This document shows, piece after piece, positions 48,971 to 58,655 of a DNA stretch of 64,000 nt. The first letter of the stretch is position 1. Each line of letters begins with the position of its first letter. This DNA comes from Streptomyces sp. Ru72 (GTDB lineage: Bacteria; Actinomycetota; Actinomycetes; Streptomycetales; Streptomycetaceae): NCBI RefSeq assembly GCF_002920635.1, contig NZ_PQSR01000001.1:1-64000 (forward strand). The letters run 5' to 3'. The notes beneath the pieces were generated by a model. That model was not told where the DNA came from, did no database searches, and was given only the letters and a program-made list of their open reading frames with translations. The translations under genes were made by a program, and so were the position numbers.

Positions 48971-49523
48971 GAGCGCTCGTTCCTTTCCGTTGCACGCCGG
49001 CAACACCGAGGGCCATCACGTCATGTGTCGATCATGTGTCGATCACTTCACTGTGCGTACCTACTGGCGCATCACACCCCTGTCCTGGACAAGGGGAACC
49101 CCTATGGGCCGAGCGTTGGCTGCGTCCGCGTCCATACTGCGCCCACCACAAGCATGGGCCTGGCGTGGGGTGGCGACGCCTGGCGTTTTACCGTCCCGCT
49201 CTTACTCGCCGCCTCCACCACGGGAGGATGGGGCTCGGCCGTCGGTGGTTATGACGCCCGGTTGCGGTGCCAGGTTCCGGGTGGCCCCCAACCACCCCTG
49301 GCCTTCACCGAGTACGTACCCATCACGACCGTTGTGACGCTCCGTTGAACAAGGCCAGTCGACCGCAATACGGCGGTCCTTGAGGCTATTTTAGGCCAAC
49401 TTTGCTGTGCCGTAAGGGGGAAGAACCTGCATCCCGGACACCAGGAATCCCAGCAGGACAATGCTGGACATCCCCTCCTGAGTGCGTGTACATGTGGAGC
49501 CACCGCTAGCGGCGCAGATTGAC
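48971..49523. other. Long divergent intergenic region
   Basis: 553 bp. Contains a tandem 11-bp repeat TCATGTGTCGA (49021-49031 and 49032-49042) close to the leftward gene's promoter, and an AT-richer zone at 49378-49415 (TATTTTAGGCC) likely to be the rightward promoter. Open frames here have no ribosome site and poor codon bias. None is called a gene. Confidence 0.4.
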
Positions 49524-50987
49524 ATGGGGGTTTGCGATGCTATCGAGCGATACGCTCCGGCCCGAAGGCCGGACGACATGAACGCCCCTCACCCTCCGAA
49601 AGTGGCCGGAATCGATTCAACGGTTCCCCCGCCCACCCACACTGTCGCGCCGACGCCTGCCGTCACGGGAGCCCCCTCGGCCGCCCCCTCCGCCTCCACC
49701 GGCCCCTCCGGCCCCGGAGCGCTCCTCCAGGACCGGCTCGCCGGCTGGGTCTCCGACCTGACGACGCTGCACGAACTGACCGAACGCCTGGCCCGCACCG
49801 GCTCCCTCGCCGAAGCGCTCCAGGAAATGCTCCGCGCCGGAGCCGCCCTGGTGGGTGCCCGGCGCGGTCTCGTCGTACTGGAACCACGCGACGGGCTCGG
49901 CCCGGACACCACGATGGGCCTGGGCCTGGGCCGCGCCGACCTCGGGCACATCGAGACCGTGCCGCGCAGCTCCCTGTCGTACGGCAGGATCCTCGACGGA
50001 CTGCCGGGCGGGGAGCGCGGGATCGCCGAGCCCGACCTGTTCTCCGAGGACGGGCTCGACCCCCGCCACCGCGATGTGGCCGCCCGCCTCGGCTACGCCG
50101 CGAGCTACGCGCTCCCCCTGTCCACCGAGGCCGCCGGCCGCCTCGGCGCCGCCGTCTGGCTCTACGACGAACCCGCCGAGCCGGTCGAACGCCAGCGCCA
50201 CCTCGTCGGTCTGTACACCCGCTACGCCACCGAGCACCTGGCGCGCATGGTGGAGATCGAGCGCACGCGCGCGTGCATGGCGACGATCACCGAGGAGCTC
50301 GTGCCCACCCGGCTGCCCCGCGTCCCCGGCGTCCAGCTCGCCGCCCGGCGCCGCACGAGCCCGCGCGGAGGCGGCGACTGGTACGACGCGCTGCAGCTGC
50401 CCGACGCCGCGCTCGGCCTCGCCGTCGGGTCCGTCACCGGTTCGGGGCCGGGCACGGTCGCCGCGACGGGCCGGTTGCGGGCCTCCCTGCGCGCGTACGC
50501 CGTGATGGAGGGCGAGGACCCGGTGGCGGTCCTCTCCGATCTGGAGCTGCTGCTGAGGCTCACCGAGCCCGCCCGCTCGGCCACCGCCCTGTTCGCGTAC
50601 TGCGAGCCCGCGCTGCGCAAGCTGACGCTGGCCGGGGCCGGACACAGCCCGCCGCTGGTGATCGGCCCCAGACGCACCGAGTTCGTGGAGACCTCGCTGT
50701 CGGCGCCCCTGGGCATGCTGGCCTGCTGGGAGGCGCCGAGCATCGAACTGACCGCGGAGCCCGGCGAGACCGTGCTGCTCTACACCGACGGTCTGCTCCA
50801 GCGCACCGGCGACCCCATGGACCGCGCCTTCGCCCGGCTGCACGCGGCGGCCACGAGCGTGCCGAGGCCGCTGCGCATCGACCCGGGAGCGGTCGCCGAC
50901 CACATCCTGCGGACGGTGCTCCCGGACGGGCTCGGCGAGGCCGACAGCACGGAGGACGTGGTGCTGCTGGCGGCCCGCTTCGAGTGA
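49524..50987 (+). CDS. SpoIIE-type PP2C phosphatase-like protein with GAF domain
   Basis: 487 residues. Thr/Pro/Ala-rich N-terminus, GAF-like sensor (about 75-245, LHELTERLARTGSLAEALQEMLRAGAALVGARRGLVVLE), then the phosphatase fold: RGGGDWYDALQLPD supplies the first Asp pair, YTDGLLQR and STEDVVLLAARFE later motifs. In the second metal motif (normally GDV-x-G-x-G) the Asp is Ser303 (GSVTGSG), so activity is doubtful or altered. Such proteins usually dephosphorylate anti-anti-sigma factors and pair with ATPase-fold anti-sigmas, two of which are in this window. Start uncertain: ATG 49524 used, ATG 49578 or GTG 49482 possible. Confidence 0.78.
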   Translation: MGVCDAIERYAPARRPDDMNAPHPPKVAGIDSTVPPPTHTVAPTPAVTGAPSAAPSASTGPSGPGALLQDRLAGWVSDLTTLHELTERLARTGSLAEALQEMLRAGAALVGARRGLVVLEPRDGLGPDTTMGLGLGRADLGHIETVPRSSLSYGRILDGLPGGERGIAEPDLFSEDGLDPRHRDVAARLGYAASYALPLSTEAAGRLGAAVWLYDEPAEPVERQRHLVGLYTRYATEHLARMVEIERTRACMATITEELVPTRLPRVPGVQLAARRRTSPRGGGDWYDALQLPDAALGLAVGSVTGSGPGTVAATGRLRASLRAYAVMEGEDPVAVLSDLELLLRLTEPARSATALFAYCEPALRKLTLAGAGHSPPLVIGPRRTEFVETSLSAPLGMLACWEAPSIELTAEPGETVLLYTDGLLQRTGDPMDRAFARLHAAATSVPRPLRIDPGAVADHILRTVLPDGLGEADSTEDVVLLAARFE

Positions 50988-51088
50988 CCCGCCGCCCACA
51001 CCGGGTGACGGTCCCTTCCTGCCCGGGACCCCCTTCTGTACGACCGTACGATGGGGGTGGCCCAGTGCCGTATCCAAGGAGGATGACC

Positions 51089-52564
51089 GTGGCGGACGAG
51101 CTCACCCCCGAGACCCCGGCGACCCCGGAGGCCGTGGAGGAGACCGAAGAGCCCATCAAGCAGCGCAAGAACGGCCTGTACCCGGGCGTGTCCGACGAGC
51201 TGGCCGAGAACATGAAGTCGGGCTGGGCCGACACCGAGCTGCGCGACCTGGAGCCGATCGCCCAGGCCGCCGAGACCGCCGCCCGCCGCGCCTCGCTGTC
51301 CGCGCGCTTCCCGGGCGAGCGTCTGGTGATCCCCGCGGGCAACCTGAAGACCCGCTCGAACGACACGGAGTACCCCTTCCGCGCCTCGGTCGAGTACGCG
51401 TACCTCACCGGCAACCAGACCGAGGACGGCGTCCTGGTCCTGGAGCCCACCTCCGACGGCCACCGCGCGACCCTCTATCTGCTACCCCGCTCCGACCGGG
51501 AGAACGGCGAGTTCTGGCTCTCCGGGCAGGGCGAGCTGTGGGTGGGCCGCCGCCACTCGCTCACCGAGGCGGAGAAGCTCTACGGCATTCCGGCCTCGGA
51601 CGTGCGCGAACTGCCTCAGAAGCTGAAGGAGGCCACCGGCCCGGTGCGCGTGGTGCGCGGGTACGACGCGGGCGTCGAGACCGCGCTGCACGACAAGGTC
51701 ACCGCCGAGCGGGACGAGGAGCTTCGGGTCTTCCTCTCCGAGATGCGGCTGGTCAAGGACGCGTTCGAGATCGGCGAGCTGCAGAAGGCGGTCGACTCGA
51801 CCGTGCGCGGCTTCGAGGACGTGGTGAAGGTCCTCGACAAGGCGGAGGCGACCTCCGAGCGCTACATCGAGGGCACCTTCTTCCTCCGGGCGCGCGTGGA
51901 GGGCAACGACGTCGGCTACGGCACCATCGCCGCGGCCGGTCCGCACGCCTGCACGCTGCACTGGGTGCGCAACGACGGCCCGGTCCGCTCGGGTGACCTG
52001 CTCCTGCTGGACGCGGGAGTGGAGACGCACACGTACTACACCGCCGACGTCACCCGCACGCTGCCGGTCAACGGCCGCTTCAGCGAGATCCAGAAGAAGA
52101 TCTACGACGCGGTGTACGAGGCCCAGGAGGCCGGTATCGCGGCGGTGAAGCCGGGCGCCAAGTACCGCGACTTCCACGACGCCGCGCAACGCGTTCTCGC
52201 GGAGCGGCTCGTCGAGTGGGGCCTCGTCGAGGGCCCGGTGGAGCGGGTCCTGGAGCTCGGCCTGCAGCGCCGCTGGACCCTGCACGGCACGGGCCACATG
52301 CTCGGCATGGACGTCCACGACTGCGCCGCCGCGCGGACCGAGACCTACGTGGACGGCGTCCTGGAGCCCGGCATGGTGCTCACGGTGGAGCCGGGCCTGT
52401 ACTTCCAGGCGGACGACCTGACCGTCCCGGAGGAGTACCGCGGCATCGGCGTCCGCATCGAGGACGACATCCTGGTCACCGAGGACGGCAACCGCAACCT
52501 CTCGGCGGGCCTGCCGCGCCGCGCCGACGAGGTCGCGCAGTGGATGGCGTCCCTGAAGGGCTGA
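51089..52564 (+). CDS. pepP: Aminopeptidase P (Xaa-Pro aminopeptidase)
   Basis: 491 residues, M24B metallopeptidase that removes an N-terminal residue preceding proline. N-terminal creatinase-like domain (SARFPGERLVIPAGNLKTRSNDTEYPFRASVEYAYLTG), then the pita-bread domain with metal ligands in LLLDAGVETHTYYTADVTRT (two Asp), HGTGHMLGMDVHD (His), TVEPGLY (Glu) and GVRIEDDILV (Glu). GTG at 51089 is chosen because AAGGAGG lies six nt upstream. The ATG at 51083 would abut it. Cytoplasmic, no signal peptide. A convergent terminator follows. Confidence 0.9.
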   Translation: MADELTPETPATPEAVEETEEPIKQRKNGLYPGVSDELAENMKSGWADTELRDLEPIAQAAETAARRASLSARFPGERLVIPAGNLKTRSNDTEYPFRASVEYAYLTGNQTEDGVLVLEPTSDGHRATLYLLPRSDRENGEFWLSGQGELWVGRRHSLTEAEKLYGIPASDVRELPQKLKEATGPVRVVRGYDAGVETALHDKVTAERDEELRVFLSEMRLVKDAFEIGELQKAVDSTVRGFEDVVKVLDKAEATSERYIEGTFFLRARVEGNDVGYGTIAAAGPHACTLHWVRNDGPVRSGDLLLLDAGVETHTYYTADVTRTLPVNGRFSEIQKKIYDAVYEAQEAGIAAVKPGAKYRDFHDAAQRVLAERLVEWGLVEGPVERVLELGLQRRWTLHGTGHMLGMDVHDCAAARTETYVDGVLEPGMVLTVEPGLYFQADDLTVPEEYRGIGVRIEDDILVTEDGNRNLSAGLPRRADEVAQWMASLKG

Positions 52565-52593
52565 CACGCGAACTGCAGCACGGGCGTCGGGAG

Positions 52594-52630
52594 CGAAGGG
52601 CCGAGTACCGCTGGGGTGCCCGGCCCTTCG
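52594..52630. terminator. Bidirectional terminator between convergent genes
   Basis: CGAAGGGCCG (52594-52603) and its complement (52621-52630), 17-nt loop, 30 nt after the pepP stop. Confidence 0.65.
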
Positions 52631-52805
52631 TATGAGGTCCGGGGCTCTCTCGGCTCGGTCCCGCGCAAAGGGCGGGTGAGACGGGGAACGGCCACAGAGA
52701 TGGTGAACTCCGGCCTTCTGGACTTGGGTTCGTCGCGCATGCGCTCGTGCCGCGGCGGCAGGCCTCGGCCGTGAGGGACTCCACGCGGCACGGTCCGGCA
52801 GGGCA

Positions 52806-53261
52806 CTACACCGCCATCAGCGGAGAGTCGTCGCGCCACTTGAGGATCTTGTCGAAGCTCACCACCGCGCCGCCCCGACCCGGTTTGTTGCCGATGTGCA
52901 CATGGTCGGCGAGCTCCTCGATGAGACCCAGGCCACGACCGTGCTCGGCGTCCGCGCGCACCGGGCGGGTCACCGTACGAGGTCTGCCGGCCGGGAAACC
53001 CGGGCCCGAGTCGGCGACTTCGATGCGGCACTTCTCGCCGTCGAGGTAGGCCGTGACCCGGTACGCCTCCGACACACCGCCGTTCGCGGTGTCGCCCCCG
53101 TGCTCGACCGCGTTGGCGCAGGCCTCGGTGAGGGCGACGGAGAGGTCGTAGGAGATGTCCGGATCGACGCCCGCGGTCTCCATCGTGCCCAGCAGGAGCC
53201 GTCGGGCGAGCGGCACGCTCGCAGCTTCGCGCCGCAGATGGAGTGACCACCAGATGCTCAT
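52806..53261 (-). CDS. ATP-binding regulatory protein (anti-sigma factor kinase-like)
   Basis: 151 residues, GHKL ATPase fold: LRREAASVPLARRLLLGTMETAGVDPDISYDLSVALTEACANAVEHG includes the N box (ALTEACANAVEHG), CRIEVADSGPGFPAG the G1 box and EHGRGLGLIEELADHV the G2 box. RsbW/SpoIIAB-like proteins bind or phosphorylate sigma-factor antagonists. No partner gene is adjacent, though a PP2C-like gene lies 2 kb away. ATG 53261 has GGAGG upstream. Confidence 0.85.
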   Translation of the reverse strand: MSIWWSLHLRREAASVPLARRLLLGTMETAGVDPDISYDLSVALTEACANAVEHGGDTANGGVSEAYRVTAYLDGEKCRIEVADSGPGFPAGRPRTVTRPVRADAEHGRGLGLIEELADHVHIGNKPGRGGAVVSFDKILKWRDDSPLMAV

Positions 53262-53513
53262 GCTCCAGCCTCCTGGCCGCGGCTCGACATACCGTTACGT
53301 ATTGCCACGCCTGCTGGAGGGCAATCGCCCGATTGTCGACTTCCCGCCCATTCGGCAGATGCGCCGGGGCGGGGATCAGGTGTATGCGGGGGTGGTTGGA
53401 GCACGGGTCACTAGAACGCGATCTTCCAGATCACTGTTCTGATTACCACATTTACATCACCTTGCGGACCTGCCGTACTGCCCCGCCGAGACCAGTGGGA
53501 TGATGAGGCCGCC

Positions 53514-54326
53514 ATGAGTGCCCCCCACCCGCGCACGGCGCGCGCCGGAGGCGATCTCCGGATACTGCGGGCCGCGGTCTTCGCCGCGGTCTGCGTCGTG
53601 CTGGCCGCGGCCGGGCACGGGCTCGCCTCCTGCGCCACGGTCCCGCTGTGGACGCTGGGCGCCGGCCTGCTCGGAGTGTTCGCCGTCGCCGCCCTCCTCG
53701 CCGGGCGGGAGCGCTCGCTGCCGGGCATCGCGGCGGTCCTCGCGGTGGGCCAGGTCGTGCTGCACACGCTGTTCGGGCTCGGGCAGCACTCCGGCGCCAT
53801 GGCGTCCAAGGCGATGTCCACGGCCGACGCCGCACTCGTGGCCCGGGCCGCGCACCTGGTGTGCGGCGCCACCGCGGCGACGATCTCCCCCGCACACGCC
53901 CAGAAGATCCTCTCCGACGCGCGCCTCACCACGGCGGCGGACACGGCCGCCGCGCACCACCCGGCCGACGCCCTGTCGGCCGCCGGCTCGTGGTGGTCGG
54001 TCCTGCCGTCCCTGCCCATGCTGCTGGGGCACCTCCTCGCGGCCGTCGCCGCCGGGTGGGTGCTGCGCCGTGGGGACATGGCGCTGCTGCGGCTCATGCG
54101 GCTGTCGGCGCACGGAGCCGCAGAGGGGGCGCTCGTACGATCCCTGCGCTCGTCGTTCGCACTCGCACGCGCCCTCCTGGCCGGGCTCCCCGGCGCGCCC
54201 GACGCCGGGCCGCGCGCCCCGCGCACCGGCTTCCTGCTGCCTCACAAGCCGCGGACGACCACGCTGCAACACACGGTGATCCGGCGCGGACCGCCCTCCT
54301 CCACTCCGTTCCTCCTCGCTGCCTGA
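53514..54326 (+). CDS. Integral membrane protein, copper-cluster neighbour
   Basis: 270 residues with four or five membrane helices: AAVFAAVCVVLAAAGHGLA, LWTLGAGLLGVFAVAALLAG, LPGIAAVLAVGQVVLHTLFGLGQHSG and WSVLPSLPMLLGHLLAAVAAGWVLRRGD. The loop before the last helix has several His (AAHHPADALS). The C-terminal 75 residues are Arg/Pro-rich and cytoplasmic. Similar proteins lie directly upstream of YcnI/Sco genes in actinobacteria, so a role in copper handling is possible but unproven. 159 bp separate it from the YcnI gene. Confidence 0.7.
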   Translation: MSAPHPRTARAGGDLRILRAAVFAAVCVVLAAAGHGLASCATVPLWTLGAGLLGVFAVAALLAGRERSLPGIAAVLAVGQVVLHTLFGLGQHSGAMASKAMSTADAALVARAAHLVCGATAATISPAHAQKILSDARLTTAADTAAAHHPADALSAAGSWWSVLPSLPMLLGHLLAAVAAGWVLRRGDMALLRLMRLSAHGAAEGALVRSLRSSFALARALLAGLPGAPDAGPRAPRTGFLLPHKPRTTTLQHTVIRRGPPSSTPFLLAA

Positions 54327-54485
54327 CGCGACCGCACCACTCCACCCGTCCGTACGGGAGAGAGTGCCGTCGCGCGGCACGCGCGCGTGCCCACACGAAG
54401 GAACCGGCCACGGCCGCGATCACCCGCGCACGCGCATCTCCTCGTCGCCAACGGACTCTCACTCGAAGTGGAGTGGTCTCAAGCC

Positions 54486-55238
54486 ATGAAGGCCATCAAG
54501 GGTTCCCTGAAGGGCTCCCGCATCGCCGTCACCGGTGCCGCCGCCGCATCGGCCGTTCTCGTCCTGTCCGCGCCCGCCTTCGCGCACGTGACCGTGCAAC
54601 CGGAGGGTCAGGCCGCCAAGGGCGGTTACGCGGTCGTCGACTTCAAGGTCCCGAACGAGCGGGACGACGCCTCGACCACCAAGCTCGAGGTCAGCTTCCC
54701 GACCGACCACCCGCTGGCCTCGGTGATGCCGGAGCCGGTCGACGGCTGGAAGGTGCAGGTCACCAAGTCCAAGCTCGCCAAGCCGCTCACCCTGCACGGC
54801 CGGCAGATCAACGAGGCCGTGACCAAGGTCACCTGGACCGCCACCGGCAAGGGCATCGAGCCGGGCTACTTCCAGAAGTTCCCGCTCTCGGTCGGCCAGC
54901 TACCCGAGGACACCGACCAACTCGTCTTCAAGGCCCTCCAGACGTACTCCAACAACGAGGTGGTGCGCTGGATCGAGCCGCAGAAGGAGGGCCAGGAGGA
55001 GCCCGAGAACCCCGCCCCGGTGCTCGAACTGGCCTCCGCCTCCTCGTCCGGCCACCACGGCTCCACGGCCGAGGACGCCTCCGACACCACGTCGACCGCC
55101 AAGGACACCGCCGCCGGCACCTCCTCCGGCGGCACCGACACCACCGCCCGAGTCCTCGGCGTCGTCGGCATCGCCGTCGGCGCGGCGGGCGTGGCGTACG
55201 GCGTCCTGGCCGGCCGCCGGCGCACCACCGGCGCCTGA
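54486..55238 (+). CDS. YcnI family (DUF1775) copper-binding protein
   Basis: 250 residues. Signal peptide ending APAFA, so the mature N-terminus is HVTVQPEG: in YcnI a free N-terminal His with a Glu and Trp binds Cu(II). Ig-like domain (GYAVVDFKVPNERDDASTTKLEVSFPTDHPLASVMPEPVDGWKVQV ... TWTATGKGIEPGYFQKFPLSVGQLP), Ser/Thr-rich stalk, C-terminal membrane helix (VLGVVGIAVGAAGVAYGVLAG) and RRR. First of the copper genes, with Sco, PCuAC and CopCD following on the same strand, a set known to feed copper to cuproenzymes. Confidence 0.9.
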   Translation: MKAIKGSLKGSRIAVTGAAAASAVLVLSAPAFAHVTVQPEGQAAKGGYAVVDFKVPNERDDASTTKLEVSFPTDHPLASVMPEPVDGWKVQVTKSKLAKPLTLHGRQINEAVTKVTWTATGKGIEPGYFQKFPLSVGQLPEDTDQLVFKALQTYSNNEVVRWIEPQKEGQEEPENPAPVLELASASSSGHHGSTAEDASDTTSTAKDTAAGTSSGGTDTTARVLGVVGIAVGAAGVAYGVLAGRRRTTGA

Positions 55239-55344
55239 GCTCCACCTCGCCTCCGGGCACGCGCAGGGGTCGTACGACAACGCCGTGACGCGACACGTAC
55301 GGCCCCGGCGCACCCGTAAGAACTGACATCTGGGACATTTCTCT

Positions 55345-56019
55345 ATGCGCACCAAGAAGACGTTCGCAGCGGCCGCGCTCCTCGCCACCGCCGCGCTCAC
55401 CCTCACCGCCTGCGGGTCCGGCGACAGCGGCGACAAGCCGGTCGCCGTCGTGTCCGCGGAGCCCGGCTCCGACAAGGCCGGAACGGTGCTGGACCAGCCG
55501 TTCGAGAAGCCGGACCTCGTCCTCACCGACACCCACGGCAAGAAGTACGACCTCCGCGAGCAGACCAAGGACAAGCCGACGTTGATCTACTTCGGCTACA
55601 CCCACTGCCCCGACGTCTGCCCGCTGACGATGAACAACCTCGCCGTCGCCAAGAAGGAGGTGGACCGGAGCAAGCAACTGACCCAGGCGCAGAAGGACTC
55701 GCTGCGAATCGTCTTCGTCACCACCGACCCGGAGCGCGACACCCCCTCGGCACTCGGCACGTGGCTCAAGGGCATCGACCCGTCCATCGTGGGCCTGACC
55801 GGCGACTTCTCCACCATCCAGGCCGGCGCCCGCACGCTCGGCATCAGCATCGAGCCGCCGAAGAAGGACAAGGACGGCAAGATCGTCTCCACCCACGGCA
55901 CCCAGGTCATCGCGTTCTCCCCGAAGAGCAACGGCGGTTACGTGGTCTACGGCCAGGACGCCACCGTGGACGACTACATCCGCGACATACCCAAGATCAT
56001 CAAGGGGGAGAACCCGTGA
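55345..56019 (+). CDS. sco: Sco-family copper metallochaperone lipoprotein
   Basis: 224 residues. Lipobox LTLTAC-G near residue 25, thioredoxin fold with copper ligands Cys88 and Cys92 (YTHCPDVCPLT) and His184 (STHGTQ). Sco proteins deliver copper to the CuA site of cytochrome oxidase and, in Streptomyces lividans, to the copper-dependent developmental pathway that includes GlxA and DtpA. Stop overlaps the next gene's GTG start by 4 nt. Confidence 0.93.
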   Translation: MRTKKTFAAAALLATAALTLTACGSGDSGDKPVAVVSAEPGSDKAGTVLDQPFEKPDLVLTDTHGKKYDLREQTKDKPTLIYFGYTHCPDVCPLTMNNLAVAKKEVDRSKQLTQAQKDSLRIVFVTTDPERDTPSALGTWLKGIDPSIVGLTGDFSTIQAGARTLGISIEPPKKDKDGKIVSTHGTQVIAFSPKSNGGYVVYGQDATVDDYIRDIPKIIKGENP

Positions 56020-56498
56020 GCCGCCGTCTCGGCGGCCCCGCCGCGATGCTGGCGGCGGGGATGGTCCTCGCCGGCTGCGGCGGGCTGGTGCTCGTCGGCT
56101 GCGGCGGCTCGGGCGGATCCTCCGCAGAGCCGGAGCTGAAGGTCACCGGCGCCTACATGCCCCAGCCCGTCACCGCCGACATGGCGGCCGGCTTCTTCAC
56201 CGTCACCAACTCCGGCGGCGCCGACACCCTCACCTCCGTCACCAGCGGCCTCGCCGGCGACGTCACGCTGCACTCCACCAAGGGCGGCGCCATGGAGGAG
56301 GAGAAGTCGTTCGCCGTACCCGCGCACGGCGAGCTGGACTTCACCAGCGGTGGCAACCACCTCATGTTCGAAAAGCTCACCCACAAGCCGAAACAGGGCG
56401 ACAAGGTGTCCGTACAGCTCCACTTCGCGAAGTCCGGAACGGTCACCGTCGAGATGCCCGTGAAGCCGGCGACGTACAACCCGAAGACCGGCCACTGA
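56016..56498 (+). CDS. ecuC: PCu(A)C-type periplasmic copper chaperone (ECuC-like)
   Basis: 160 residues. Lipobox LAGC near residue 20, then a cupredoxin-like PCuAC domain: VTGAYMPQPVTADMAAGFFTVTNSGGADTLTSVTSGLAGDVTLHSTKGGAMEEE and HGELDFTSGGNHLMF, giving the H-x-n-M-x-n-H-x-M copper ligands. It relays copper to or from Sco. A second GC pair soon after the lipobox (VLVGCGG) is unusual. 13 nt before the CopCD gene. Confidence 0.88.
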   Translation: MSRRLGGPAAMLAAGMVLAGCGGLVLVGCGGSGGSSAEPELKVTGAYMPQPVTADMAAGFFTVTNSGGADTLTSVTSGLAGDVTLHSTKGGAMEEEKSFAVPAHGELDFTSGGNHLMFEKLTHKPKQGDKVSVQLHFAKSGTVTVEMPVKPATYNPKTGH

Positions 56499-56511
56499 GG
56501 GAGGCATCACC

Positions 56512-58647
56512 GTGACGCAGGCCATCGCTCCCGGCGGGCGCGCCGCCCCGAGCACCATCCATGCGGCGTCCCGGCGCACGGTCCGCATCCGCGCGGCCCG
56601 CCTGCTGCTGACGCTGCTGCTCGCCGCCGCGGGCGGGCTGTTCGCCGGGGCCTCGCCCGCCTCCGCGCACGCCGCGCTGCTCGGCAGCGACCCCGCGCAG
56701 GGAGTGGTGGTCGACAAGGCGCCCACCCAGGTCACGCTCACCTTCTCCGAGCAGGTCGCGTTCTCCGACAGCTCGCTGCGCGTTCTCGACCCCCGGGGGC
56801 AGCGCGTCGACACCGGAAAGCCGACCGATCTCAGTGGCACGACCTACGGCGTGCAGGTGCGGCCGGGGCTTCCGAGCGGCACCTACACCGTCACCTACCA
56901 GGTGGTGTCCGCCGACAGCCACCCCGTCTCCGGGGCCTTCACCTTCTCCGTCGGCGCCCCCTCCGCGACCACGGTCTCCGCCTCCGGTCCGACCGTGGGA
57001 GGCGGGGTCGTCGGCACCCTCTACGGGATCGGGCGGTACGTCTCCTACGCCGGGTACATCCTGCTGATCGGTGGGGGGGCCTTCGTGCTTGCCTGCTGGC
57101 AGCGGGGCGCCGGGGTGCGGGCCGTGCAGCGGCTCGTAGTCTCGGGGTGGGTGGCGCTCACCTCGGCCACGCTCACGCTGCTGCTCCTGCGCGGCTCGTA
57201 CACCGGCTCGGGCAAGGTCGCCGACATCTTCGACCTGTCCCTGATCGGGCAGGTGCTGCAGACCAAGGCGGGGGCGGCGCTGGTGTCCCGGCTCCTGCTG
57301 CTCGCGGCCGCGGCACTGTTCATCGCGGTGCTGTTCGGTGCCTATGTGAGGCGGGACACGGAGGAGGCGGCCGCCGAGGCGGATTCCGGGCAGGGCGCGC
57401 CCGATGCGGATGTCGGGGCCGGCACTGTCGCCCCGTCCGCCGAGAAGCGGGACCTCACCTTCGGGCTCGCCATCGGCGGAACCGTGATCGCGGCGGGGCT
57501 GGCCGCGACCTGGGCCATGGCCGAACACGCCTCGACCGGCATCCAGACGGGCGTCGCCATGCCCGTCGACGTCCTGCACCTGCTGGCGGTCGCCGTCTGG
57601 CTGGGCGGACTCGCCACGCTGCTCGTCGCGCTGTACCGGGCGCCGTCGATCGGGACGGCAGCCGTACGGCGCTTCTCGCGCCTGGCGTTCGGCAGCGTCG
57701 TGACGCTGGCCGCGACCGGGGTCTACCAGTCCTGGCGCCAGGTCGGCTCCTGGTCGGCGCTGACCGGGACGACGTACGGGCAGCTGCTGCTCGTGAAGAT
57801 CGGCCTGGTCGCCGTCCTCATCGGGATCGCGTGGACCTCGCGGCGGTGGACGGCACGGCTGGCGGACGCACCGGCCGACGTCGCGGAGGACACGGCTCAG
57901 AAGAAGCGGACGACGGTCGCGGCGCAGACGTCGGCGTCGGCGCAGACATCGGCGTCGGCGTCGGTGCCGGCCGAGCAGACATCGGCCAAGGCCACCGGAG
58001 CGGAAGACTCCCGCGCGGAAGGCGCCTCCGATCCGGCCGGAGCGTCCGGCAGGGCGTCCACGGGGTCCGGTGGCTCCGAGCGTGCCGCCCAGCTCGCCCG
58101 GCAGCGGGCCGCCGTGGCCGCCACACGCGCCAAGCGGGTCCGGGACGCCGACCCCGCCCGTGCCGGGCTGCGGCGCTCCGTCCTCGCCGAGGCGGCCGTC
58201 GCCGTCGTCCTGCTGGCCGTCACCACCGTGCTGACCACCACGGAACCCGGACGCACGGAAGAGGCGGCCAAGGCGGTCACCGCCTCCTCCGCATCGCAGC
58301 GCTCCGGGTCCCTGTCGCTGAAGATCCCCTTCGACACGGGCGGCCAGGACGGCAAGGGCACCGTGCGGCTCACCCTCGACCCGGCCCGCGTCGGTGGCAA
58401 CGTGCTGCACCTCTACGTGACGCGCCCGAACGGCAAGGCGTTCGACGTCCCGGAGGTGAAGGTCGCCTTCACCCTTCAGGCCAAGAGCATCGGACCGCTG
58501 CCCATCGCGCCCGACCACGTCGCCACCGGCCACTGGTCGGCGAGCGGTGTCCAGATCCCCATGGCGGGCGACTGGAAGATCGAGGTGACCGTGCGGACCT
58601 CCGACATCGACCAAGTGACCGTGAACAAGAACGCGCAGATCGGCTGA
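56512..58647 (+). CDS. CopC-CopD fusion copper resistance/import protein
   Basis: 711 residues. Signal peptide ending SASA, then CopC domain starting HAALLGSDPAQGVVVDKAP with a second copper His in ADSHPVSGAF. Eight predicted membrane helices of CopD follow, between about 165 and 460 (YVSYAGYILLIGGGAFVLACW ... GVAMPVDVLHLLAVAVWLGGLATLLVALYRA ... LLLVKIGLVAVLIGIAW). An Ala/Ser/Thr-rich cytoplasmic loop with a near-exact repeat TSASAQTSASA lies between helices, and a C-terminal YtkA-like beta domain (VTRPNGK-like LYVTRPNGKAFDVPEV) ends the protein. Likely moves copper across the membrane for the chaperones next to it. Confidence 0.9.
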   Translation: MTQAIAPGGRAAPSTIHAASRRTVRIRAARLLLTLLLAAAGGLFAGASPASAHAALLGSDPAQGVVVDKAPTQVTLTFSEQVAFSDSSLRVLDPRGQRVDTGKPTDLSGTTYGVQVRPGLPSGTYTVTYQVVSADSHPVSGAFTFSVGAPSATTVSASGPTVGGGVVGTLYGIGRYVSYAGYILLIGGGAFVLACWQRGAGVRAVQRLVVSGWVALTSATLTLLLLRGSYTGSGKVADIFDLSLIGQVLQTKAGAALVSRLLLLAAAALFIAVLFGAYVRRDTEEAAAEADSGQGAPDADVGAGTVAPSAEKRDLTFGLAIGGTVIAAGLAATWAMAEHASTGIQTGVAMPVDVLHLLAVAVWLGGLATLLVALYRAPSIGTAAVRRFSRLAFGSVVTLAATGVYQSWRQVGSWSALTGTTYGQLLLVKIGLVAVLIGIAWTSRRWTARLADAPADVAEDTAQKKRTTVAAQTSASAQTSASASVPAEQTSAKATGAEDSRAEGASDPAGASGRASTGSGGSERAAQLARQRAAVAATRAKRVRDADPARAGLRRSVLAEAAVAVVLLAVTTVLTTTEPGRTEEAAKAVTASSASQRSGSLSLKIPFDTGGQDGKGTVRLTLDPARVGGNVLHLYVTRPNGKAFDVPEVKVAFTLQAKSIGPLPIAPDHVATGHWSASGVQIPMAGDWKIEVTVRTSDIDQVTVNKNAQIG

Positions 58648-58655
58648 ACCCCACG

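Noticed and set aside
49036-49347. Open frames in the 49.0-49.35 kb intergenic region
   Set aside because: No ribosome site, poor third-position GC bias compared with neighbours and no recognisable domain.
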